Positions 33,603-45,760 of a stretch of 64,000 nt of DNA are shown here, in pieces. Position numbers and translations under genes: made by a program. The first letter of the stretch is position 1. Each line of letters opens with the position of its first letter. Below the pieces are notes generated by a model. It saw nothing but the letters and a program-made list of their open reading frames with translations, ran no database searches and had not been told where the DNA came from. Source of the DNA: Datura wrightii (Eukaryota; Streptophyta; Magnoliopsida; Solanales; Solanaceae); NCBI GenBank assembly GCA_035772735.1, contig JASDFA010000007.1:80735501-80799500 (forward strand), read 5' to 3'.

Positions 33603-35817
33603 TGTCCCCGAAATCCTTAAGATTAGACCCGAGGGTTGAAACAAAGAAAAATAGAAATTTTTGCACTAGGTCACAGGACGAGTCGTCTAGTGACCCGTGA
33701 AGTAATCCACGAGTCATTAGGTGACTCAAGGAGTGGAGGTGAAGTTGGTTGAGATTGTGAGTTGGGGGTTGAACACGAGACAAGCCACGATTCATGGTCA
33801 GGGCAATGAGTCATGGAGCTGGTTGTGGTCAGGAGTTGGCGTGGAGCTTAAAATTATGGGCAGTGTTCTCAACGACTGGTCAGCACGAGTCATTAGGTAA
33901 ACCACGAGTCATGGTGACTGGTAGGATGGTGTTGTCCAGTGTTGGCGACGAATGTGAGACACAAGTCATCCTCTCAGGTAATGAATCGTCCAGTCCCTCG
34001 TTGGGACTGGCAGTGTAATTTTCCTTCAAATTTATTAAGGGATTTTCTGTAATTTCTAAGCTCCTAAGACCTAAACTACATTATTTTAAGCTCAGATAGG
34101 TTTGTTCTAAGAAGGTTTAACTCATTTCAAACCTATCCCTCTCTATGCATACAAGCCTAGAAGTTCCTAAGGGTGATCAGACCTAGAATTCATCAATTCT
34201 CCTTAAATTTCCTTTGGGCATTTAAGAAGGTTGAGAATTCAAAAGTACCCAATATGTGGGGTTATTAATGGGTGTATCCATCCACTCCCATGCGCAATTC
34301 CTTCTAAAATTCATGGAAATTCTTAGTTGATGATCTATGGGGTTTTAACCCAACTTATGAACTCTCTATGTACCTATCATGGGTAAATTCTATTCATGTT
34401 TCTATTGTTGAATTCAGATTTATGTGCATGTTTTATAATGTTTCCAATTAAAATTCATTTTTTCAAAGTCTTAAAATTATGATGCCTAATTATGAAAGTT
34501 CATGAAAAGATGAGATTATGATCTATGTTTCTAAGTATGATGAAAGTATCATTTGGAATTACCCATGTTTATAACTTTGATTTTGACTATGTAAAGTATG
34601 TTTAAGTTTGGGAAACCCCATATGATCAAGTATATTTCATAATTTACCTCAAATTCATGTTAATAGCTTACCACATGGATTTTGGCATCTAGACTCCCAC
34701 TCTTTTCAGCTTGTGGTATGGTTTGAGCCAAGGCTCCTCATGTTATGTTTTCAGATTATGCATGTGATATTATGATTCAGCTTCATCGTATGATGATGGT
34801 CCAACTTCATTGAAAAATGATGGAGAGAATATGTATGTTTTTGGGATTAGTGTCTAGCACCGAGTAGGCTAAGGGTTCAGTCAACCCCGTGCCTCAGAAC
34901 TATGTGCCAACGTAGGTATGTTCAGATTATTTGGTACCTCCCTTGTGAGTTTTCCCTGTCCCCATGGGTCCTTTAGCTTGACATCAATATCATGGTAGCA
35001 TCCTTATCCCTGGCAAGGCCTTGGACGGCCCTGCTCACTTGAGTATAATAGTCGAAACCACATAAGCTCTATCGTTATAATGTTGGTTATATGATGAGTT
35101 TCCCATTATTCCTCATGATTTTAGTTATGCATGTTCATCAGTCATGATATTATGTTTTCAGCAGGTTTGACACAATGTTCAGTTTTACTTATGGATAACC
35201 AGTTTCAGCTTTGGGTCATTCGATTCAGTTATGACATTTAGTTATGTTTAAATCATATTTTCAGATAATAGCATGCAAGTCGTACTCTGATAATCTTATG
35301 ATGAAATATTTTATGATATGTGTGATTTTTGATTTTACTTAGATTTTTTACTTATCTTGCATACTTAGTACATTCCACGTACTGACCGCATACTTTATGT
35401 TGTATTGTTTCATGATACATGCTTGGACATTTAGGTTCAGCCCCACTGTTAGCTAGATCCTTAGAGTTAGTGTCTCTCAGCCAGAGTTAGTGAGTCCTCA
35501 TCCTTCGAGGACCCTTTTATTCAGCTTGTGTTCAGTATGTTTAGTATCAGTTTTAGTGAGTTAGTTGGGGTCTTTTCCCATCAACTTGTCAGTGTGTAGA
35601 GGCTTATCAGACATAGTATGTTTTGAGTTTCAGATTGCTATTATGTATTCAGATATTCAATGATATCAGATTTTTAGATTTTCGCTATTTTTATATGTTA
35701 GACTTCCACATTATTACATTGAACTTAGATGTCAGGTTTATGCCATGGGTTGACTTGGAGCCCTTTCGGAGTTCTTTGCCCCATGTCTCAATTCGAGCTT
35801 ATGTTCGGGTCATGAAA
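33603..35817 (+). repeat. TK5 5' LTR
   Basis: Starts TGTCCCCGAAATCC (the 3' LTR reads TGTAATACCCCAAAAG) and ends GGGTCATGAAA. About 2.2 kb, reverse-complement family of the minus-strand TK LTRs. Confidence 0.87.
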
Positions 35818-35820
35818 AAT

Positions 35821-35836
35821 TTGGTGTTATAGTCTT
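35821..35836 (+). other. TK5 primer binding site, degenerate
   Basis: TTGGTGTTATAGTCTT in place of TTGGTATCAGAGCAAT, at the LTR-leader border. Confidence 0.6.
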
Positions 35837-36024
35837 AGGTTTTGAAATGTCCTAGGGTGTCGGAAAGCCGCATCAATTAGTGTCTTTTTTATGGATGTGA
35901 AGTGTGCCACACTTATGATGAAAAGGCTATAATTTTAGGAAATGTTCCCTTCTTTCATGATCTATCTTGTGCGATGAAATGTCTCTCCATCCTTCTAACT
36001 TCTTCTATACGCGTTTGTAGAATC

Positions 36025-37241
36025 ATGCCTCCTCATCAAGTTAACGGAAGAAGAAACAGAAATGGAAATGGCCATGAGAAGGGCAACGGAGATGGGAACC
36101 AGTAGGCCCTACCAGCTCCCGAAGATCATGTGCCCGAGCAGGTGGCCCATGCAGAGTTTAGGGCTGTCATCTAGATGTTGGCACATGCTATGACCGCCGA
36201 GGTCAACCAAAAGGCGGTAGTGCATGTTCCCTAGAATGGAAATGCAGCAGTGGCAAAAGTTAGGGACTTTCTTAGGACGAACCCTCTGGAGTATCTTGTA
36301 TTGAAGGTGGACGAGGATCCACACTAGTTTATTGATGAGATTTAGAAAATCACCTAGATCATGGGGGTGACAAGGGAGGAGTGCAAAGACTTAGCCTCTT
36401 ATCAGCTAAAAGGGGTTGCACATATCTGGTTTAGACAGTGGAAGGATGGTAGGGCTATTGGAGCAGGCCCTATTGGTTGGAATGAGTTTCATACCACATT
36501 TCTGGATCGGTTCTTTCCTTGAGAGATGAGGGAGAAAAAAGTAGCTGAATTTGTGAAATTGAGAAAGAACAATATGATGGTCCAGGAATATACCTTAGAG
36601 TTCACCCGCCTATCCAAATATGCTCCTAAGATGGTGGAAGATTGGAGGGCTCGAGTGAGTCGGTTCATGAATGAGATAGCAGTCTATTTGGTCAAGGATT
36701 GCCGGGCCACAATGCTTTATCAGGACATTGACTTCTCATGGATAGTTCTGTTTTCCCAACAGATAGAGAGGGTACAGGTGAGTGAGAGGGAGAGAGAGGG
36801 CAAGAGTGTCGGACTGATAGCTTTTGATTCTTCCAGTAGAGACCTAGTTGTGGGCACCGTCAGCATTTCCACCAGAGATCATCAGCCCTAGCACTGTCAG
36901 CAGCGAGTGGGCTATCCAGATTTAGGCCCGACCAGAGGGGATGTACATAACTCTCTCGAGGTTAGGGGAGTAGAACTATGGAGCCTAATATTCCATCTTA
37001 TGATCGGTTTGGCAGGAGGTACACAAGTCAGTGCTTAGAAGGTGCAGGTTCTTGCTTTGGGTGTGGGAAGCCCCGACATATGCTCAAAGATTGTCAAATA
37101 GCTAGACAGGGCCATGATAGAGGCCGAGAGCCAGCTACAAGTTCAGTAGCCCCACCAGCACGCTCAGCTCAACAGGGAGCCTCCACTAGTGCAGGTGGTG
37201 GTCAGCATCAGAATAGGTTCTATGCCCTCACATCGTGTTAG
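36025..37241 (+). pseudogene. TK5 gag (broken)
   Basis: ATG at 36025 starts MPPHQVNGRRNRNGNG, preceded in frame by the conserved leader CHTYDEKA. Core around 36360-36660: LASYQLKGVAHIWFRQWKDG, then RFFP followed by TGA at an Arg codon, MREKKVAEFVKLRKNNMMVQ, LEFTRLSKYAP. C-terminal zinc knuckle CFGCGKPRHMLKDC is complete (37053-37094), followed by the QQGASTSAGGGQ tail. Confidence 0.88.
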
Positions 37242-37262
37242 GAGCAGGAGGCTTCCCTAGAT

Positions 37263-37850
37263 TTGGTCACTAGTATGTTACAAGTGTTTCACCTTGATGT
37301 ATATGCATTGTTAGATCCAGGGGCTACCTTATCTTTTGTGACGCCCTATGTTTCTAGTCGTTTCGGAGTCAGTCCCCAAAACCTATCAAAACCCTTCTCA
37401 GCCTCCACTCCAGTTGGTGATTCAGTTATAGGTCGACAGGTATATAAAAATTTCCTATCACAGTCCTTTAGAAAGTCACCTCAGCAGATGTAGTAGAGCT
37501 ATCCATGACAGATTTTGATGTTATCTTTGGCATGGATTGGCTACATACATGTTATGCCTCAGTAAATTTTAGAACCAATGAGGTAGAGTTTCGAATTTCG
37601 GGTGAGCAAGTCCTAGAGTGGAAGGGTAGTTCATTTATGTTTGTAGGTCATTTCATTTCCTACCTTAAGGCTAGAAAGATGATTTCTATGGGTTACATGT
37701 ACCATCTAGTTAAGGTTAAGGGTGCTATATCCGAGAACCCTACTATCCAGTCAGTTTCCGTTAGTATGTGAATATCTAGAAGTGTTTCCAAATGATTTAC
37801 CGGGAACTCCTCCCAAGCGGGAGAACAATTTTTGTATCGACCTTCTTCCC
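37263..37850 (+). pseudogene. TK5 protease and linker
   Basis: Best preserved TK protease here: LDVYALLDPGATLSFVTPYV with the active-site Asp near 37314, then FDVIFGMDWLHTCYASVNF and VLEWKGSSFMFVGHFISYL. One frameshift with stops near 37490 and another near 37740. Confidence 0.85.
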
Positions 37851-39230
37851 GATATGCAGCCTATATCTATTCCTCCTTACATAATGGCTTCAATGGAGAT
37901 AAAGGAGTTGAAGGAGCAGTTGAAGGATCTTTTAGATAAGGGTTTCATCAAACCAAGAAAATCCTCGTGGGGTGCACCAATTCTCTTTTTTCGAAAGAAG
38001 GATGGTTTCATTCAGATGTGCATTGATTACCTACATTAAACAAGGTCACCACCAAGAATAGGTATCCCCTCCCCAGGATGATGACTTGTTTGACCAACTT
38101 CAGGGTGCTAAGTGTTTTTCAAAGATAGACCTCAGATCCGGATATCATCAGCTCAAAGTTAGGGAGAGTGACATCCTGAAGACAGCCTTCACGACTCGGT
38201 ATGGTCACTATAAGTTTGTGATTATATCTTTTGGACTAACGAATGCTCCTGCAACTTTTATGAATTTGATGAATAGGGTGTTTAATCCGTATTTGGACAT
38301 GTTCATGATCGTGTTCATAGATGATATTCTTGTGTACTCTCGTAGCAAGGAGGAGCATGTCGCTCATTTGAGGTTGGTGCTACAGACTCTTAAGCATTGC
38401 CAACTGAATGTTATATTTAGCAAGTGTGAGTTTTTGTTAAACTCGGTAGAATTTTTGGGTTATGTGGTGTCAAGTGAGGAGGTACAGGTGGACTCTCAAA
38501 AGATAGAAATTCTGAAAAATTATCCTAGACAAGTGAGTCGTTTGGATATCAAGAGTTTCTGGGGCTTAGATAGTTACTATAGGAGGTTTGTGGAAGGATT
38601 TTCATCCATTGCAGCACCATTGACTAGTTGACCCAGAAGAATTTGAAGTTTAAATGGTCGGAGGCTTGTGAGAAGAGCTTCCAAGAGTTGAAGACTCGAA
38701 TCACCACAGCACCAATGCTGACCCTACCTGAGGGTACCGATGGATTTGTTATATATTGTTATGCCTCAAGGATCAGCCTTGGTAGTGTATTAATGCATCA
38801 CGGTAAGGTTATAGCCTATGCTTCTAGGTAGCTGAATGTCCATGAAAGGAACTACCCAACTCATGACCTCGAGTTGGCAGCGATGGTATTCACCTTGAAG
38901 ATTTGGAGATACTATCTGTACGGGGTCCATGTGGATATGTTTAAGGACCACAAAAGCCTACAGCGTGTTTACCTATAGGAATCTAAATCTACGTCAAAGA
39001 AGGTGGTTAGAGCTTCTTAAAGATTATGATATGAGTGTCCTTTATCATCAGGAAAGGCTAATGTGGTGGCAGAAGCTCTTAGCAAGCTTTCTATGGAGAG
39101 TGTGTCCCATGTAGATGAGGAGAGAAAAGAGTTAGTGAAGGATGTGCATCGGCTTGCACGAGTAGGAGTTCGTCTTATTGACTCGACAAATGGTGGTCTC
39201 ATTATTTAGAATGGGTCGGTATCTTCCTTG
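37851..39230 (+). pseudogene. TK5 reverse transcriptase-RNase H (broken)
   Basis: LLDKGFIKPRKSSWGAPILF, then a frame break inside CIDYRQLN (38030). Open frame 38086-38631 holds FSKIDLRSGYHQLKV, FVIISFGLTNAPATFMNLMN and the catalytic FIDDIL (38314-38331). RNase H: first catalytic Asp is Tyr (YCYASRISLG); TAG at 38829-38831 is at a Gln site shared with TK2; further shifts near 38970 and 39050. Confidence 0.88.
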
Positions 39231-40200
39231 GTGACCAAGGACAAGGGTAGACAAGACGAGGATCCTATTTTAGTAAAGTTAAAGGAAGCCATTCAGAATT
39301 AGAAGGTAGAGGTTTTCTCATAAGGGGGAGTTGGTGTACTACGATATCAGGGTCATTTATATGTACCGGGCGTTGATGATTTAAAGGACCGGATGTTGCA
39401 TGAGGCTCATGGTTCCAGATATTCTATATATCCAGGTGCCACCAAAATGTACTGTGACCTACGAGAAGTTTATTGGTGGAGTGACATGAAGAAAGACATA
39501 GCAGAGTCTGTGGCTAAGTGTTCGAATTTTAAACAGGTGAAGGTTGAGCATCAAATACCTGGAGGTGTACTTCAAGATATTAGTGTCCCTACTTGGAAGT
39601 AGGAGGATCAATATGGACTTCATTACAAGGTTTCCTCGTACTCGTTGACAGTATGACTCTATTTGGGTTGTTGTAGATAGGTTGACTAAAACAAATCATT
39701 TTCTACTAGTCAAATTTACCGATTCAGTGGAAAATTTTTCTAAATTGTATATTCGAGAGTTAGTTCGGTTGCATGGAGTGCCTTTTTCCATTATATATCA
39801 GAAGAGGTACTCATTTTACCTCCCAGTTTTAGATATCATTTTAGAAGGGACTTGGTACTCAGGTTAAGCTTAGCATAGCATTTCACCTGCAAACAGATGG
39901 TCAGGCTGAACGGACCATTCAGACTCTTAAGGATATGTTGGGGGCGTGTGTGATTGTTTTCAAGGGTATTTGGTATGACCATTTACCTCTCATAGAGTTT
40001 GCATATAACAACAACTACCATTCCAGCATTCAGATGGCTCTGTTTGAGGCTCTTTCTAGGAGGAGATGTAGATCGCCTATTGGTTGGTTTGAAGTTGGTG
40101 AAGCTGCTTTGATAGAACTAGATTCAGTCCATGAGGCTATGGAAAAGGTTCAGCTTATAATGGGAAGGTTGAAAATAGGCTAGAGTCATCAAAAGTCCTA
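39231..40200 (+). pseudogene. TK5 integrase core (broken)
   Basis: Zinc-binding domain 39393-39602: second His is Tyr (SIYPGAT) and second Cys is Phe (KCSNFKQ), so zinc binding is lost. TAG at 39600-39602 replaces Trp, as in TK2 and TK4. The second catalytic Asp is Tyr (SIIYQK near 39795). The Glu region (TDGQAERTIQTL near 39897) and PLIEFAYNNNYHSSI follow. Confidence 0.87.
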
Positions 40201-40207
40201 TGCGGAT

Positions 40208-40655
40208 GTGAGAAGGAAAGAACTCGAGTTTGAAGTTGGTGATTGGGTGTTTCTGAAGGTATCTCCCATGAAGGGAGTGATGAGATTCCGAAAGAAGGGG
40301 AAACTCAGTCCCCGTTATGTTGGCCCATACCGGATTATCAACTGTGTTGGCAAGGTAGCGTATGAGTTGGAGTTGCCCTCAGAATTGGCTTCAGTACATC
40401 CAGTTTTCCATGTATCGCTCTTAAAGAAGTGCATAGGTGATCCAGCTTTGGTTGTCCTGGTGGAGAGCGTAGGTGTGAAGGATAATCTTAGCTATGAGGA
40501 TATTTCAGTGGAAATACTTGATCATCAGGTTCGGAAGCTAAGGAAAACAAGGAAGTAGCTTCACTAAAGGTTTTGTGGATGAATCAGCATGTTGAGGGAG
40601 CTACATGGGAAGCTGAAGCAGATATGATGGCTTAATACACGCATTTATTCCCTTC
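40208..40655 (+). pseudogene. TK5 integrase C-terminus and chromodomain
   Basis: Open 40208-40558: FEVGDWVFLKVSPMKGVM, LSPRYVGPYRI, ELPSELASVHPVFHVSLLKK, then the chromodomain start YEDISVEILDHQVRKLR. A one-base shift near 40550 moves the rest (NKEVASLKVLWMNQHVEG, ATWEAEADMM) into another frame. Confidence 0.87.
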
Positions 40656-40905
40656 CGGTTTAGTTTCAACTTGAGGCATCAGTTTCCTCCCCAGTACTCA
40701 ATTCATATTCATGTTAAATTTATGTGCCCTGGTTTCTTTCATGTCAATGTATGTATGTGTAATTCATGAATTCAGTTCAGTCATGTAATTCAGTCCAGAG
40801 TCAGTCACTCTATCAGTTTTCAGCTCTAAATATTCAGTATTTGGTATGGCAATTTCTCATCCCAGCTTTTCAGTATGTCTAACCACATTCGAGGACGAAT
40901 TTTCC

Positions 40906-40918
40906 CATGGAGAGATAT
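40906..40918 (+). other. TK5 polypurine tract, degenerate
   Basis: ATGGAGAGATAT just before the 3' LTR, after the conserved ACATTCGAGGACGAATTTTC. Confidence 0.65.
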
Positions 40919-41195
40919 TGTAATACCCCAAAAGTCCTAAGATCAGAACTGAGAGTTGAAATGGAAAAAAAAAGAAATTTTTTTGCACCAGGTCATAGGA
41001 CGAGTCATCCAGTGATCTGTGAAGTATTCCACGAGTCATTTAGTGACTCATGGAGTGGAGGGGAAGTTGGCTGAGATTATGATTTAGGGGTTGACCATAA
41101 GACAAGCCACAACTCGTGGTAAAGACAACGAGTCGTGGAGCTGGTCGTGGGTAGGAGACGACATGGAGATAAAAATTGTGGGCAGTGTTCTCAAC
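40919..41195 (+). repeat. TK5 3' LTR, first piece
   Basis: TGTAATACCCCAAAAGTCC to TTCTCAAC; ends in TCAAC (41191-41195), the target duplication of SL-d. Confidence 0.9.
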
Positions 41196-42028
41196 TGTCA
41201 CTCCCCGCCCCACGGGGTATGACTGGCACCCGGTGCCCTACTTGGACATCAACTGCTAAACTGTTGAGCCTAAGCACTTCTAGTGCCTAGCTGGCTCTAG
41301 TTCTCGATTCAAGAAAATGACGGGCTATATAACGGCTGCAAATACAGCCTTTGGCCGACTAGGCCTATAGCCACCTGTACTATAACATCAGCTAACCAGA
41401 ATCACATTCATATAGGGGAACCTATGCAGGCCGACAAGGCCACCATGTTGTCTAGTTGTCTCTAAATCAAGAGAGCAAGTGTTAAACCGCTACGTGACCG
41501 ACAACGTCACCAGTACCAACTGAGTAAGGCCCCACACGGCCATCATAACAAGCAAAAATGTACACGCGGCCTCACATGACGTGTATAACAAACCACAAGG
41601 TATACACAATTTGCAAGCCTCTAAGAATACTGAAAATATTGTCGGGACAGGGCCCCGGCCTACCCATAATGTACAACAAAAGAAAAGCGATAAACCTCTA
41701 GCTATTTAGCTCTAGATGACTGGAGCTGATGACTCTGTGAGTTGGCTGAAATCCCGAGGTTTCGGCTCCTCGTCTATGAGTACCTACAGGCAAGTAATGC
41801 AGCGCCCCCAACAGGCGTTAGTACCGCTGGTACTAAGTATATAAAGCAACAACTAAAAAATATCTGAAAACAACAAATCAACTGATGGAACTGAAATAGA
41901 AAGAAATAGACTAAGCTGACTGAAAATGTAAAGCTAAGCCTATTCTCAACTATGCTGGAAGGAGTAGGAGTCATACCTGGAAATGTATCACTTTACTGTC
42001 GATCTACTCGTATATAGCGTAACATGGC

Positions 42029-42055
42029 ATAACATAACATAACATAACATAACAT
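42029..42055. repeat. (ATAAC)n microsatellite
   Basis: About five units of a pentanucleotide inside SL-d. Confidence 0.85.
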
Positions 42056-43532
42056 AGCACACACAAACCTTACCCGGCCCCCATAAACCGGGAGGTATAA
42101 TCAACACGCAATCTATACCCCTACCCCGGTCGTCCCATCTCCTATAATAACTATAAGCATCCTGCCGATCCCCTGGGTATGTACTTGGGCTCGCTGAGCC
42201 CCTGACTATAACTGTACCTAAGTCCAGAGGACTCCTAAATCAACACTCCGAGCGTACCTGCTCGACGGGGGTGTATAAAAGCCGACCAAGGCAAAATATG
42301 GGGAAACCGACATCCCATCTTCGTCCCCTGAGGGACGGCATGCCACTTCATAGAGCGACGTATCCTCGCCCTCTGGCGGACGAGTTGATACAGCTATTAA
42401 CCCTGGGGAGGTCATGAATGCTAGGTAGTCCAACCCCAAAACAATACAGTGGTCTCAACTAGTAATACTAACTACGTATACCACATGCTGAAACTAGTGA
42501 CAATAATGTGTATGTATATACTACATGCTAAAACTAATGATAGTGATATGTATGTACTTAATACATGCTGAAACTGATAATGGTATATATACAATCTTCT
42601 GTCATACTGTGCTGAGTCTAATGCTGAACAAGATGTAGTTTTTCTGCTTGGAATCATGTTGTATAACTGAGTTTCATAGTAACATGATTTACTATTTCTA
42701 ACATGCTTCCTAAACTTCATTTTAGGCTACCATTCTATTTCTAAAATACATTACAGGAACTTATATTACTTTACTAAGTTTCAACTGAACACGATAATAT
42801 CCTAACATACTTTACTAAATCACATACTGGGCATGTTGTACTTATTTGGTCACTTTCTACTAGAATTTGCATCGTGCTAGTAAGTTTCACGCTACACATG
42901 ACATGATGTTACTAATATCATACTAAAGTGCATACTCACCATAATATGCGGTTTCTGAAACATTCTACTGGCACTTGAACTATTTTACTATACCGGAACT
43001 ACTAACTTGCCGAAGATACTGGCTTTACATACCTTCGTTTCTGATTTCCCGACTAACTAGCGTAGCTCGGTCAGTATTTTCGCTGTTTCTCCCAACTGCA
43101 TCCATATATATATATCAATTAGGACTAAATACACTAATATTCTGGAAGAAGATAACACTTTTTAATATATATATATAGCCAAAACTTTGGCTTATCAAAA
43201 AATGGTCGAAAACTCGCTATTTCTCGGAAGTCCAAAAGGGAGAAATACTCACTTTATGGCTAGAAGTATATTGACACTAATTTGGAGCAATTCCAATTAT
43301 CTTAGCTCGGTAGCACGATGATTCGCCGGTCGAATTTTGCGAAACTAAACCCGTAGGGATGCTCCTTGCTGCTTAATCCCTCACTATCCACGTTTATTTC
43401 GAGTTTGGACCACGTATAATGGCATAATTAGAAGGAAATTTCAAAGAATCCTTCGTTCCCTCTGTTCTTAACTATGCTCTCTGTTATTTTCTAGAAATTC
43501 TAAGTTAAATGAAACAAAAACCAAAGTTTGGA

Positions 43533-43650
43533 GGCTTTTATACCTGGGGCTGCACCTCACCTCCGTGACACATTGTGTACCGCGGAGGTTAGCCTCCGTG
43601 ACACTCTGTGTATCATGGAGGTGAGCCTCCGTGACACTCTGGCCATTGCG
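43533..43650 (-). promoter_or_regulatory. SL-d TATA box and 33-bp repeats
   Basis: Minus strand TATAAAAGCC at 43542-43533. Upstream are three CTCCGTGACAC copies at 43561, 43594 and 43627, exactly 33 bp apart, separated by variants of GCGGAGG. The same core and period occur upstream of the TATA box in SL-a. Promoter role inferred. Confidence 0.65.
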
Positions 43651-43806
43651 GAGGAGGTCTGCCAGCCTCCTCTTGTGATGGTTCGCCGTGTCACTTATCC
43701 GGTCTATCCCCGGGCCTTTTCCTAGCATGTATGGCATTCAATAACTCTTAACCAATATGCGAATAGGCCATCTACATGTCGTGAGCTTACAGGGTGTAAC
43801 ATCAAC

Positions 43807-45760
43807 GACTGGTCACCACGAGTCATTAGGTACACCATGAGTTATGGTGTCCCTCATGGTGACTGGCAAGGTGGTTTTGTCCAGTGCTGGCAACGAATGC
43901 TAACGACGAGTCATCTTCTCATCTAACAAATCATCCAGTCCCTCGTTGGGACTGGAAGTGCAATTTCTCTGCGAATTTATTAAGGAGTTTTCCGTAATTC
44001 CTAAGATCCTAAAACCTATACTACATCATTCTAAGCTTAGATAGGTGTGTTTTAAGAGGTTTAACTCATTCAAAACCTATCCCTCTCCATGCATGCAAGC
44101 CTAGAAGATCCTAAGGGTGATCAGGCCTAAAAATTCATCAATTCTCCGTTAATTTCCTTTGGACATTCAAGAAGGTTGAGAAATCAGAAGTACCCAGGTA
44201 TGTAGTGTTATGAATGGGTGCATCCATCCACTCCCATGCCCAATTCCTTCTCAAATTCACGAAAATTCCTAGTTGATGATCTATGGGGTTTTAACCCAGC
44301 TTGTGAATTCTCTAAGTATCTATCGTGGGTAAATTCTATTCATGTTTATAATGTTGAATTCAGATTTATGGGTATGTTTTAGAATGTTTCCAATTCAAAT
44401 TCATGTTTTCAAAGTCTTACAATTATGATGCCCAATTATAACAATTCATAAAAAGATGAGATTATGATCTATGTTTCTAAGTATGATGAGACATATATGA
44501 TCAAAGTGTGATTTTGAATTACCCATGTTTATAACTTTGATTATGACTATCTAAAGTATGTTTAAGTTTGTGCAAAGCCTATCTGATATGTTTCATGATT
44601 TACCTCAAATTCGTGTTATTAGCTTACCACATGAATTTTGGAGTCTAGACTCCCACTCTTTTTAGCTTGTTGTATGGTTTGAGCCAAGGCTCCTCATGTT
44701 ATGTTTCCAGATTATGCATGTGATACAATGAATCAGCTTCATCATCAGACGATGGTCCTGCTTCATTGAAAAATGATAGAGAACATATGCATGATTTTGG
44801 GAGTAGTGTCTAGCACCGAGTAGGTTAAGGGCTCAGTCAACCCTGTGCCTCAGAGCTACATGCCAATGTAGGTGTATTTAGATTATTTGTAACTTCCCTT
44901 ATGAGCTTCCCCTGTCCCCACGGAGCCTTCAGCTTGATATTGATATCTCGTAGCGTCCTTAGCCCTGGCAAGGCTTAGACGGTTCTGCTCACTTGAGTGT
45001 AATAGTCGGAATCACATAAGCTCTATCATGGTAATACAATTATATGACAAGTCTCCCATAGTTCCTCATGCTTTCAATTATGCATGTTCATCAGTCATGA
45101 TATTATGTTTTCAGTAGGTTTGAACCAACGTTCAGTTTTACTTATGAATAACCAGTTTTAGCTTTGGGTCATTCGATTCAGTTATGACATTCAATTATGT
45201 TTAAATCATGTTTTCAGATAATAGCATGCAAGCCTTACTCTTAGAATGTTATGATGAAATGTTTTATGATATGCATGATTTCTGATTTTACTTAGATGTT
45301 TTACTTACCTTGCATACTCGGTACATTCCACGTACTGACCGCATACTCTATGTTGTATCATTTTATGATACATGCTTGGATATTCAGGTTTAGTCCCGCC
45401 ATCAGCCAGATCCTTAGAGTTAGCGTCTCTCAGCCAGAGTTGGTGAATCCTCATCCTTCGTGGATCCTTTTATTTAGCATGGGTTAAGTATATTTAGTAT
45501 CAGTTTTAGTGAGTTAGTTGGGGTTTTGTCCCATCAACTCGTCAGTGTGTAGAGGCTTATAAGACATAGTATGTTTTCAATTTCAGATTGCTATTATGTA
45601 TTCAGATATTCAATGATATCAAATTTTTAGATTTCCTCTATTTTTATATGTTAGACTTCTGCATTATTACATTGAACTTTAGATGTCATGGGTCGACTTG
45701 GAGCCCTTTCAGGGTTCTTTATCCCGTGTCTCCTTCGGGGCTTATGTTCAGATCATGACA
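43807..45760 (+). repeat. TK5 3' LTR, second piece
   Basis: Resumes after SL-d (GACTGGTCACCACGAGTC, as at 33884 in the 5' LTR) and ends GATCATGACA. CTATA follows. Confidence 0.9.

Larger units (their letters stand above)
41196..43801 (-). mobile_element. SL-d: 2.6-kb solo LTR in TK5 3' LTR
   Basis: Ends TGTCACTCCCCG and GGTGTAACA with perfect duplication TCAAC (41191-41195 and 43802-43806). The TGTTACACCC start on the minus strand is typical of plant Ty3/gypsy LTRs, which suggests minus orientation. Its sequence is unrelated to the TK and AT LTRs here apart from the repeat upstream of its TATA box. Confidence 0.88.
33603..45760 (+). mobile_element. TK5: full-length Tekay-like element, plus strand
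   Basis: The only plus-strand TK copy. 5' LTR 33603-35817, primer site, gag 36025-37241, protease, RT/RNase H, integrase, chromodomain to about 40655, polypurine tract, 3' LTR 40919-41195 plus 43807-45760 split by SL-d. Flanked by CTATG (33598-33602) and CTATA (45761-45765), a target duplication with one change. The two LTRs differ at a large share of sites, so it is old. Confidence 0.9.
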
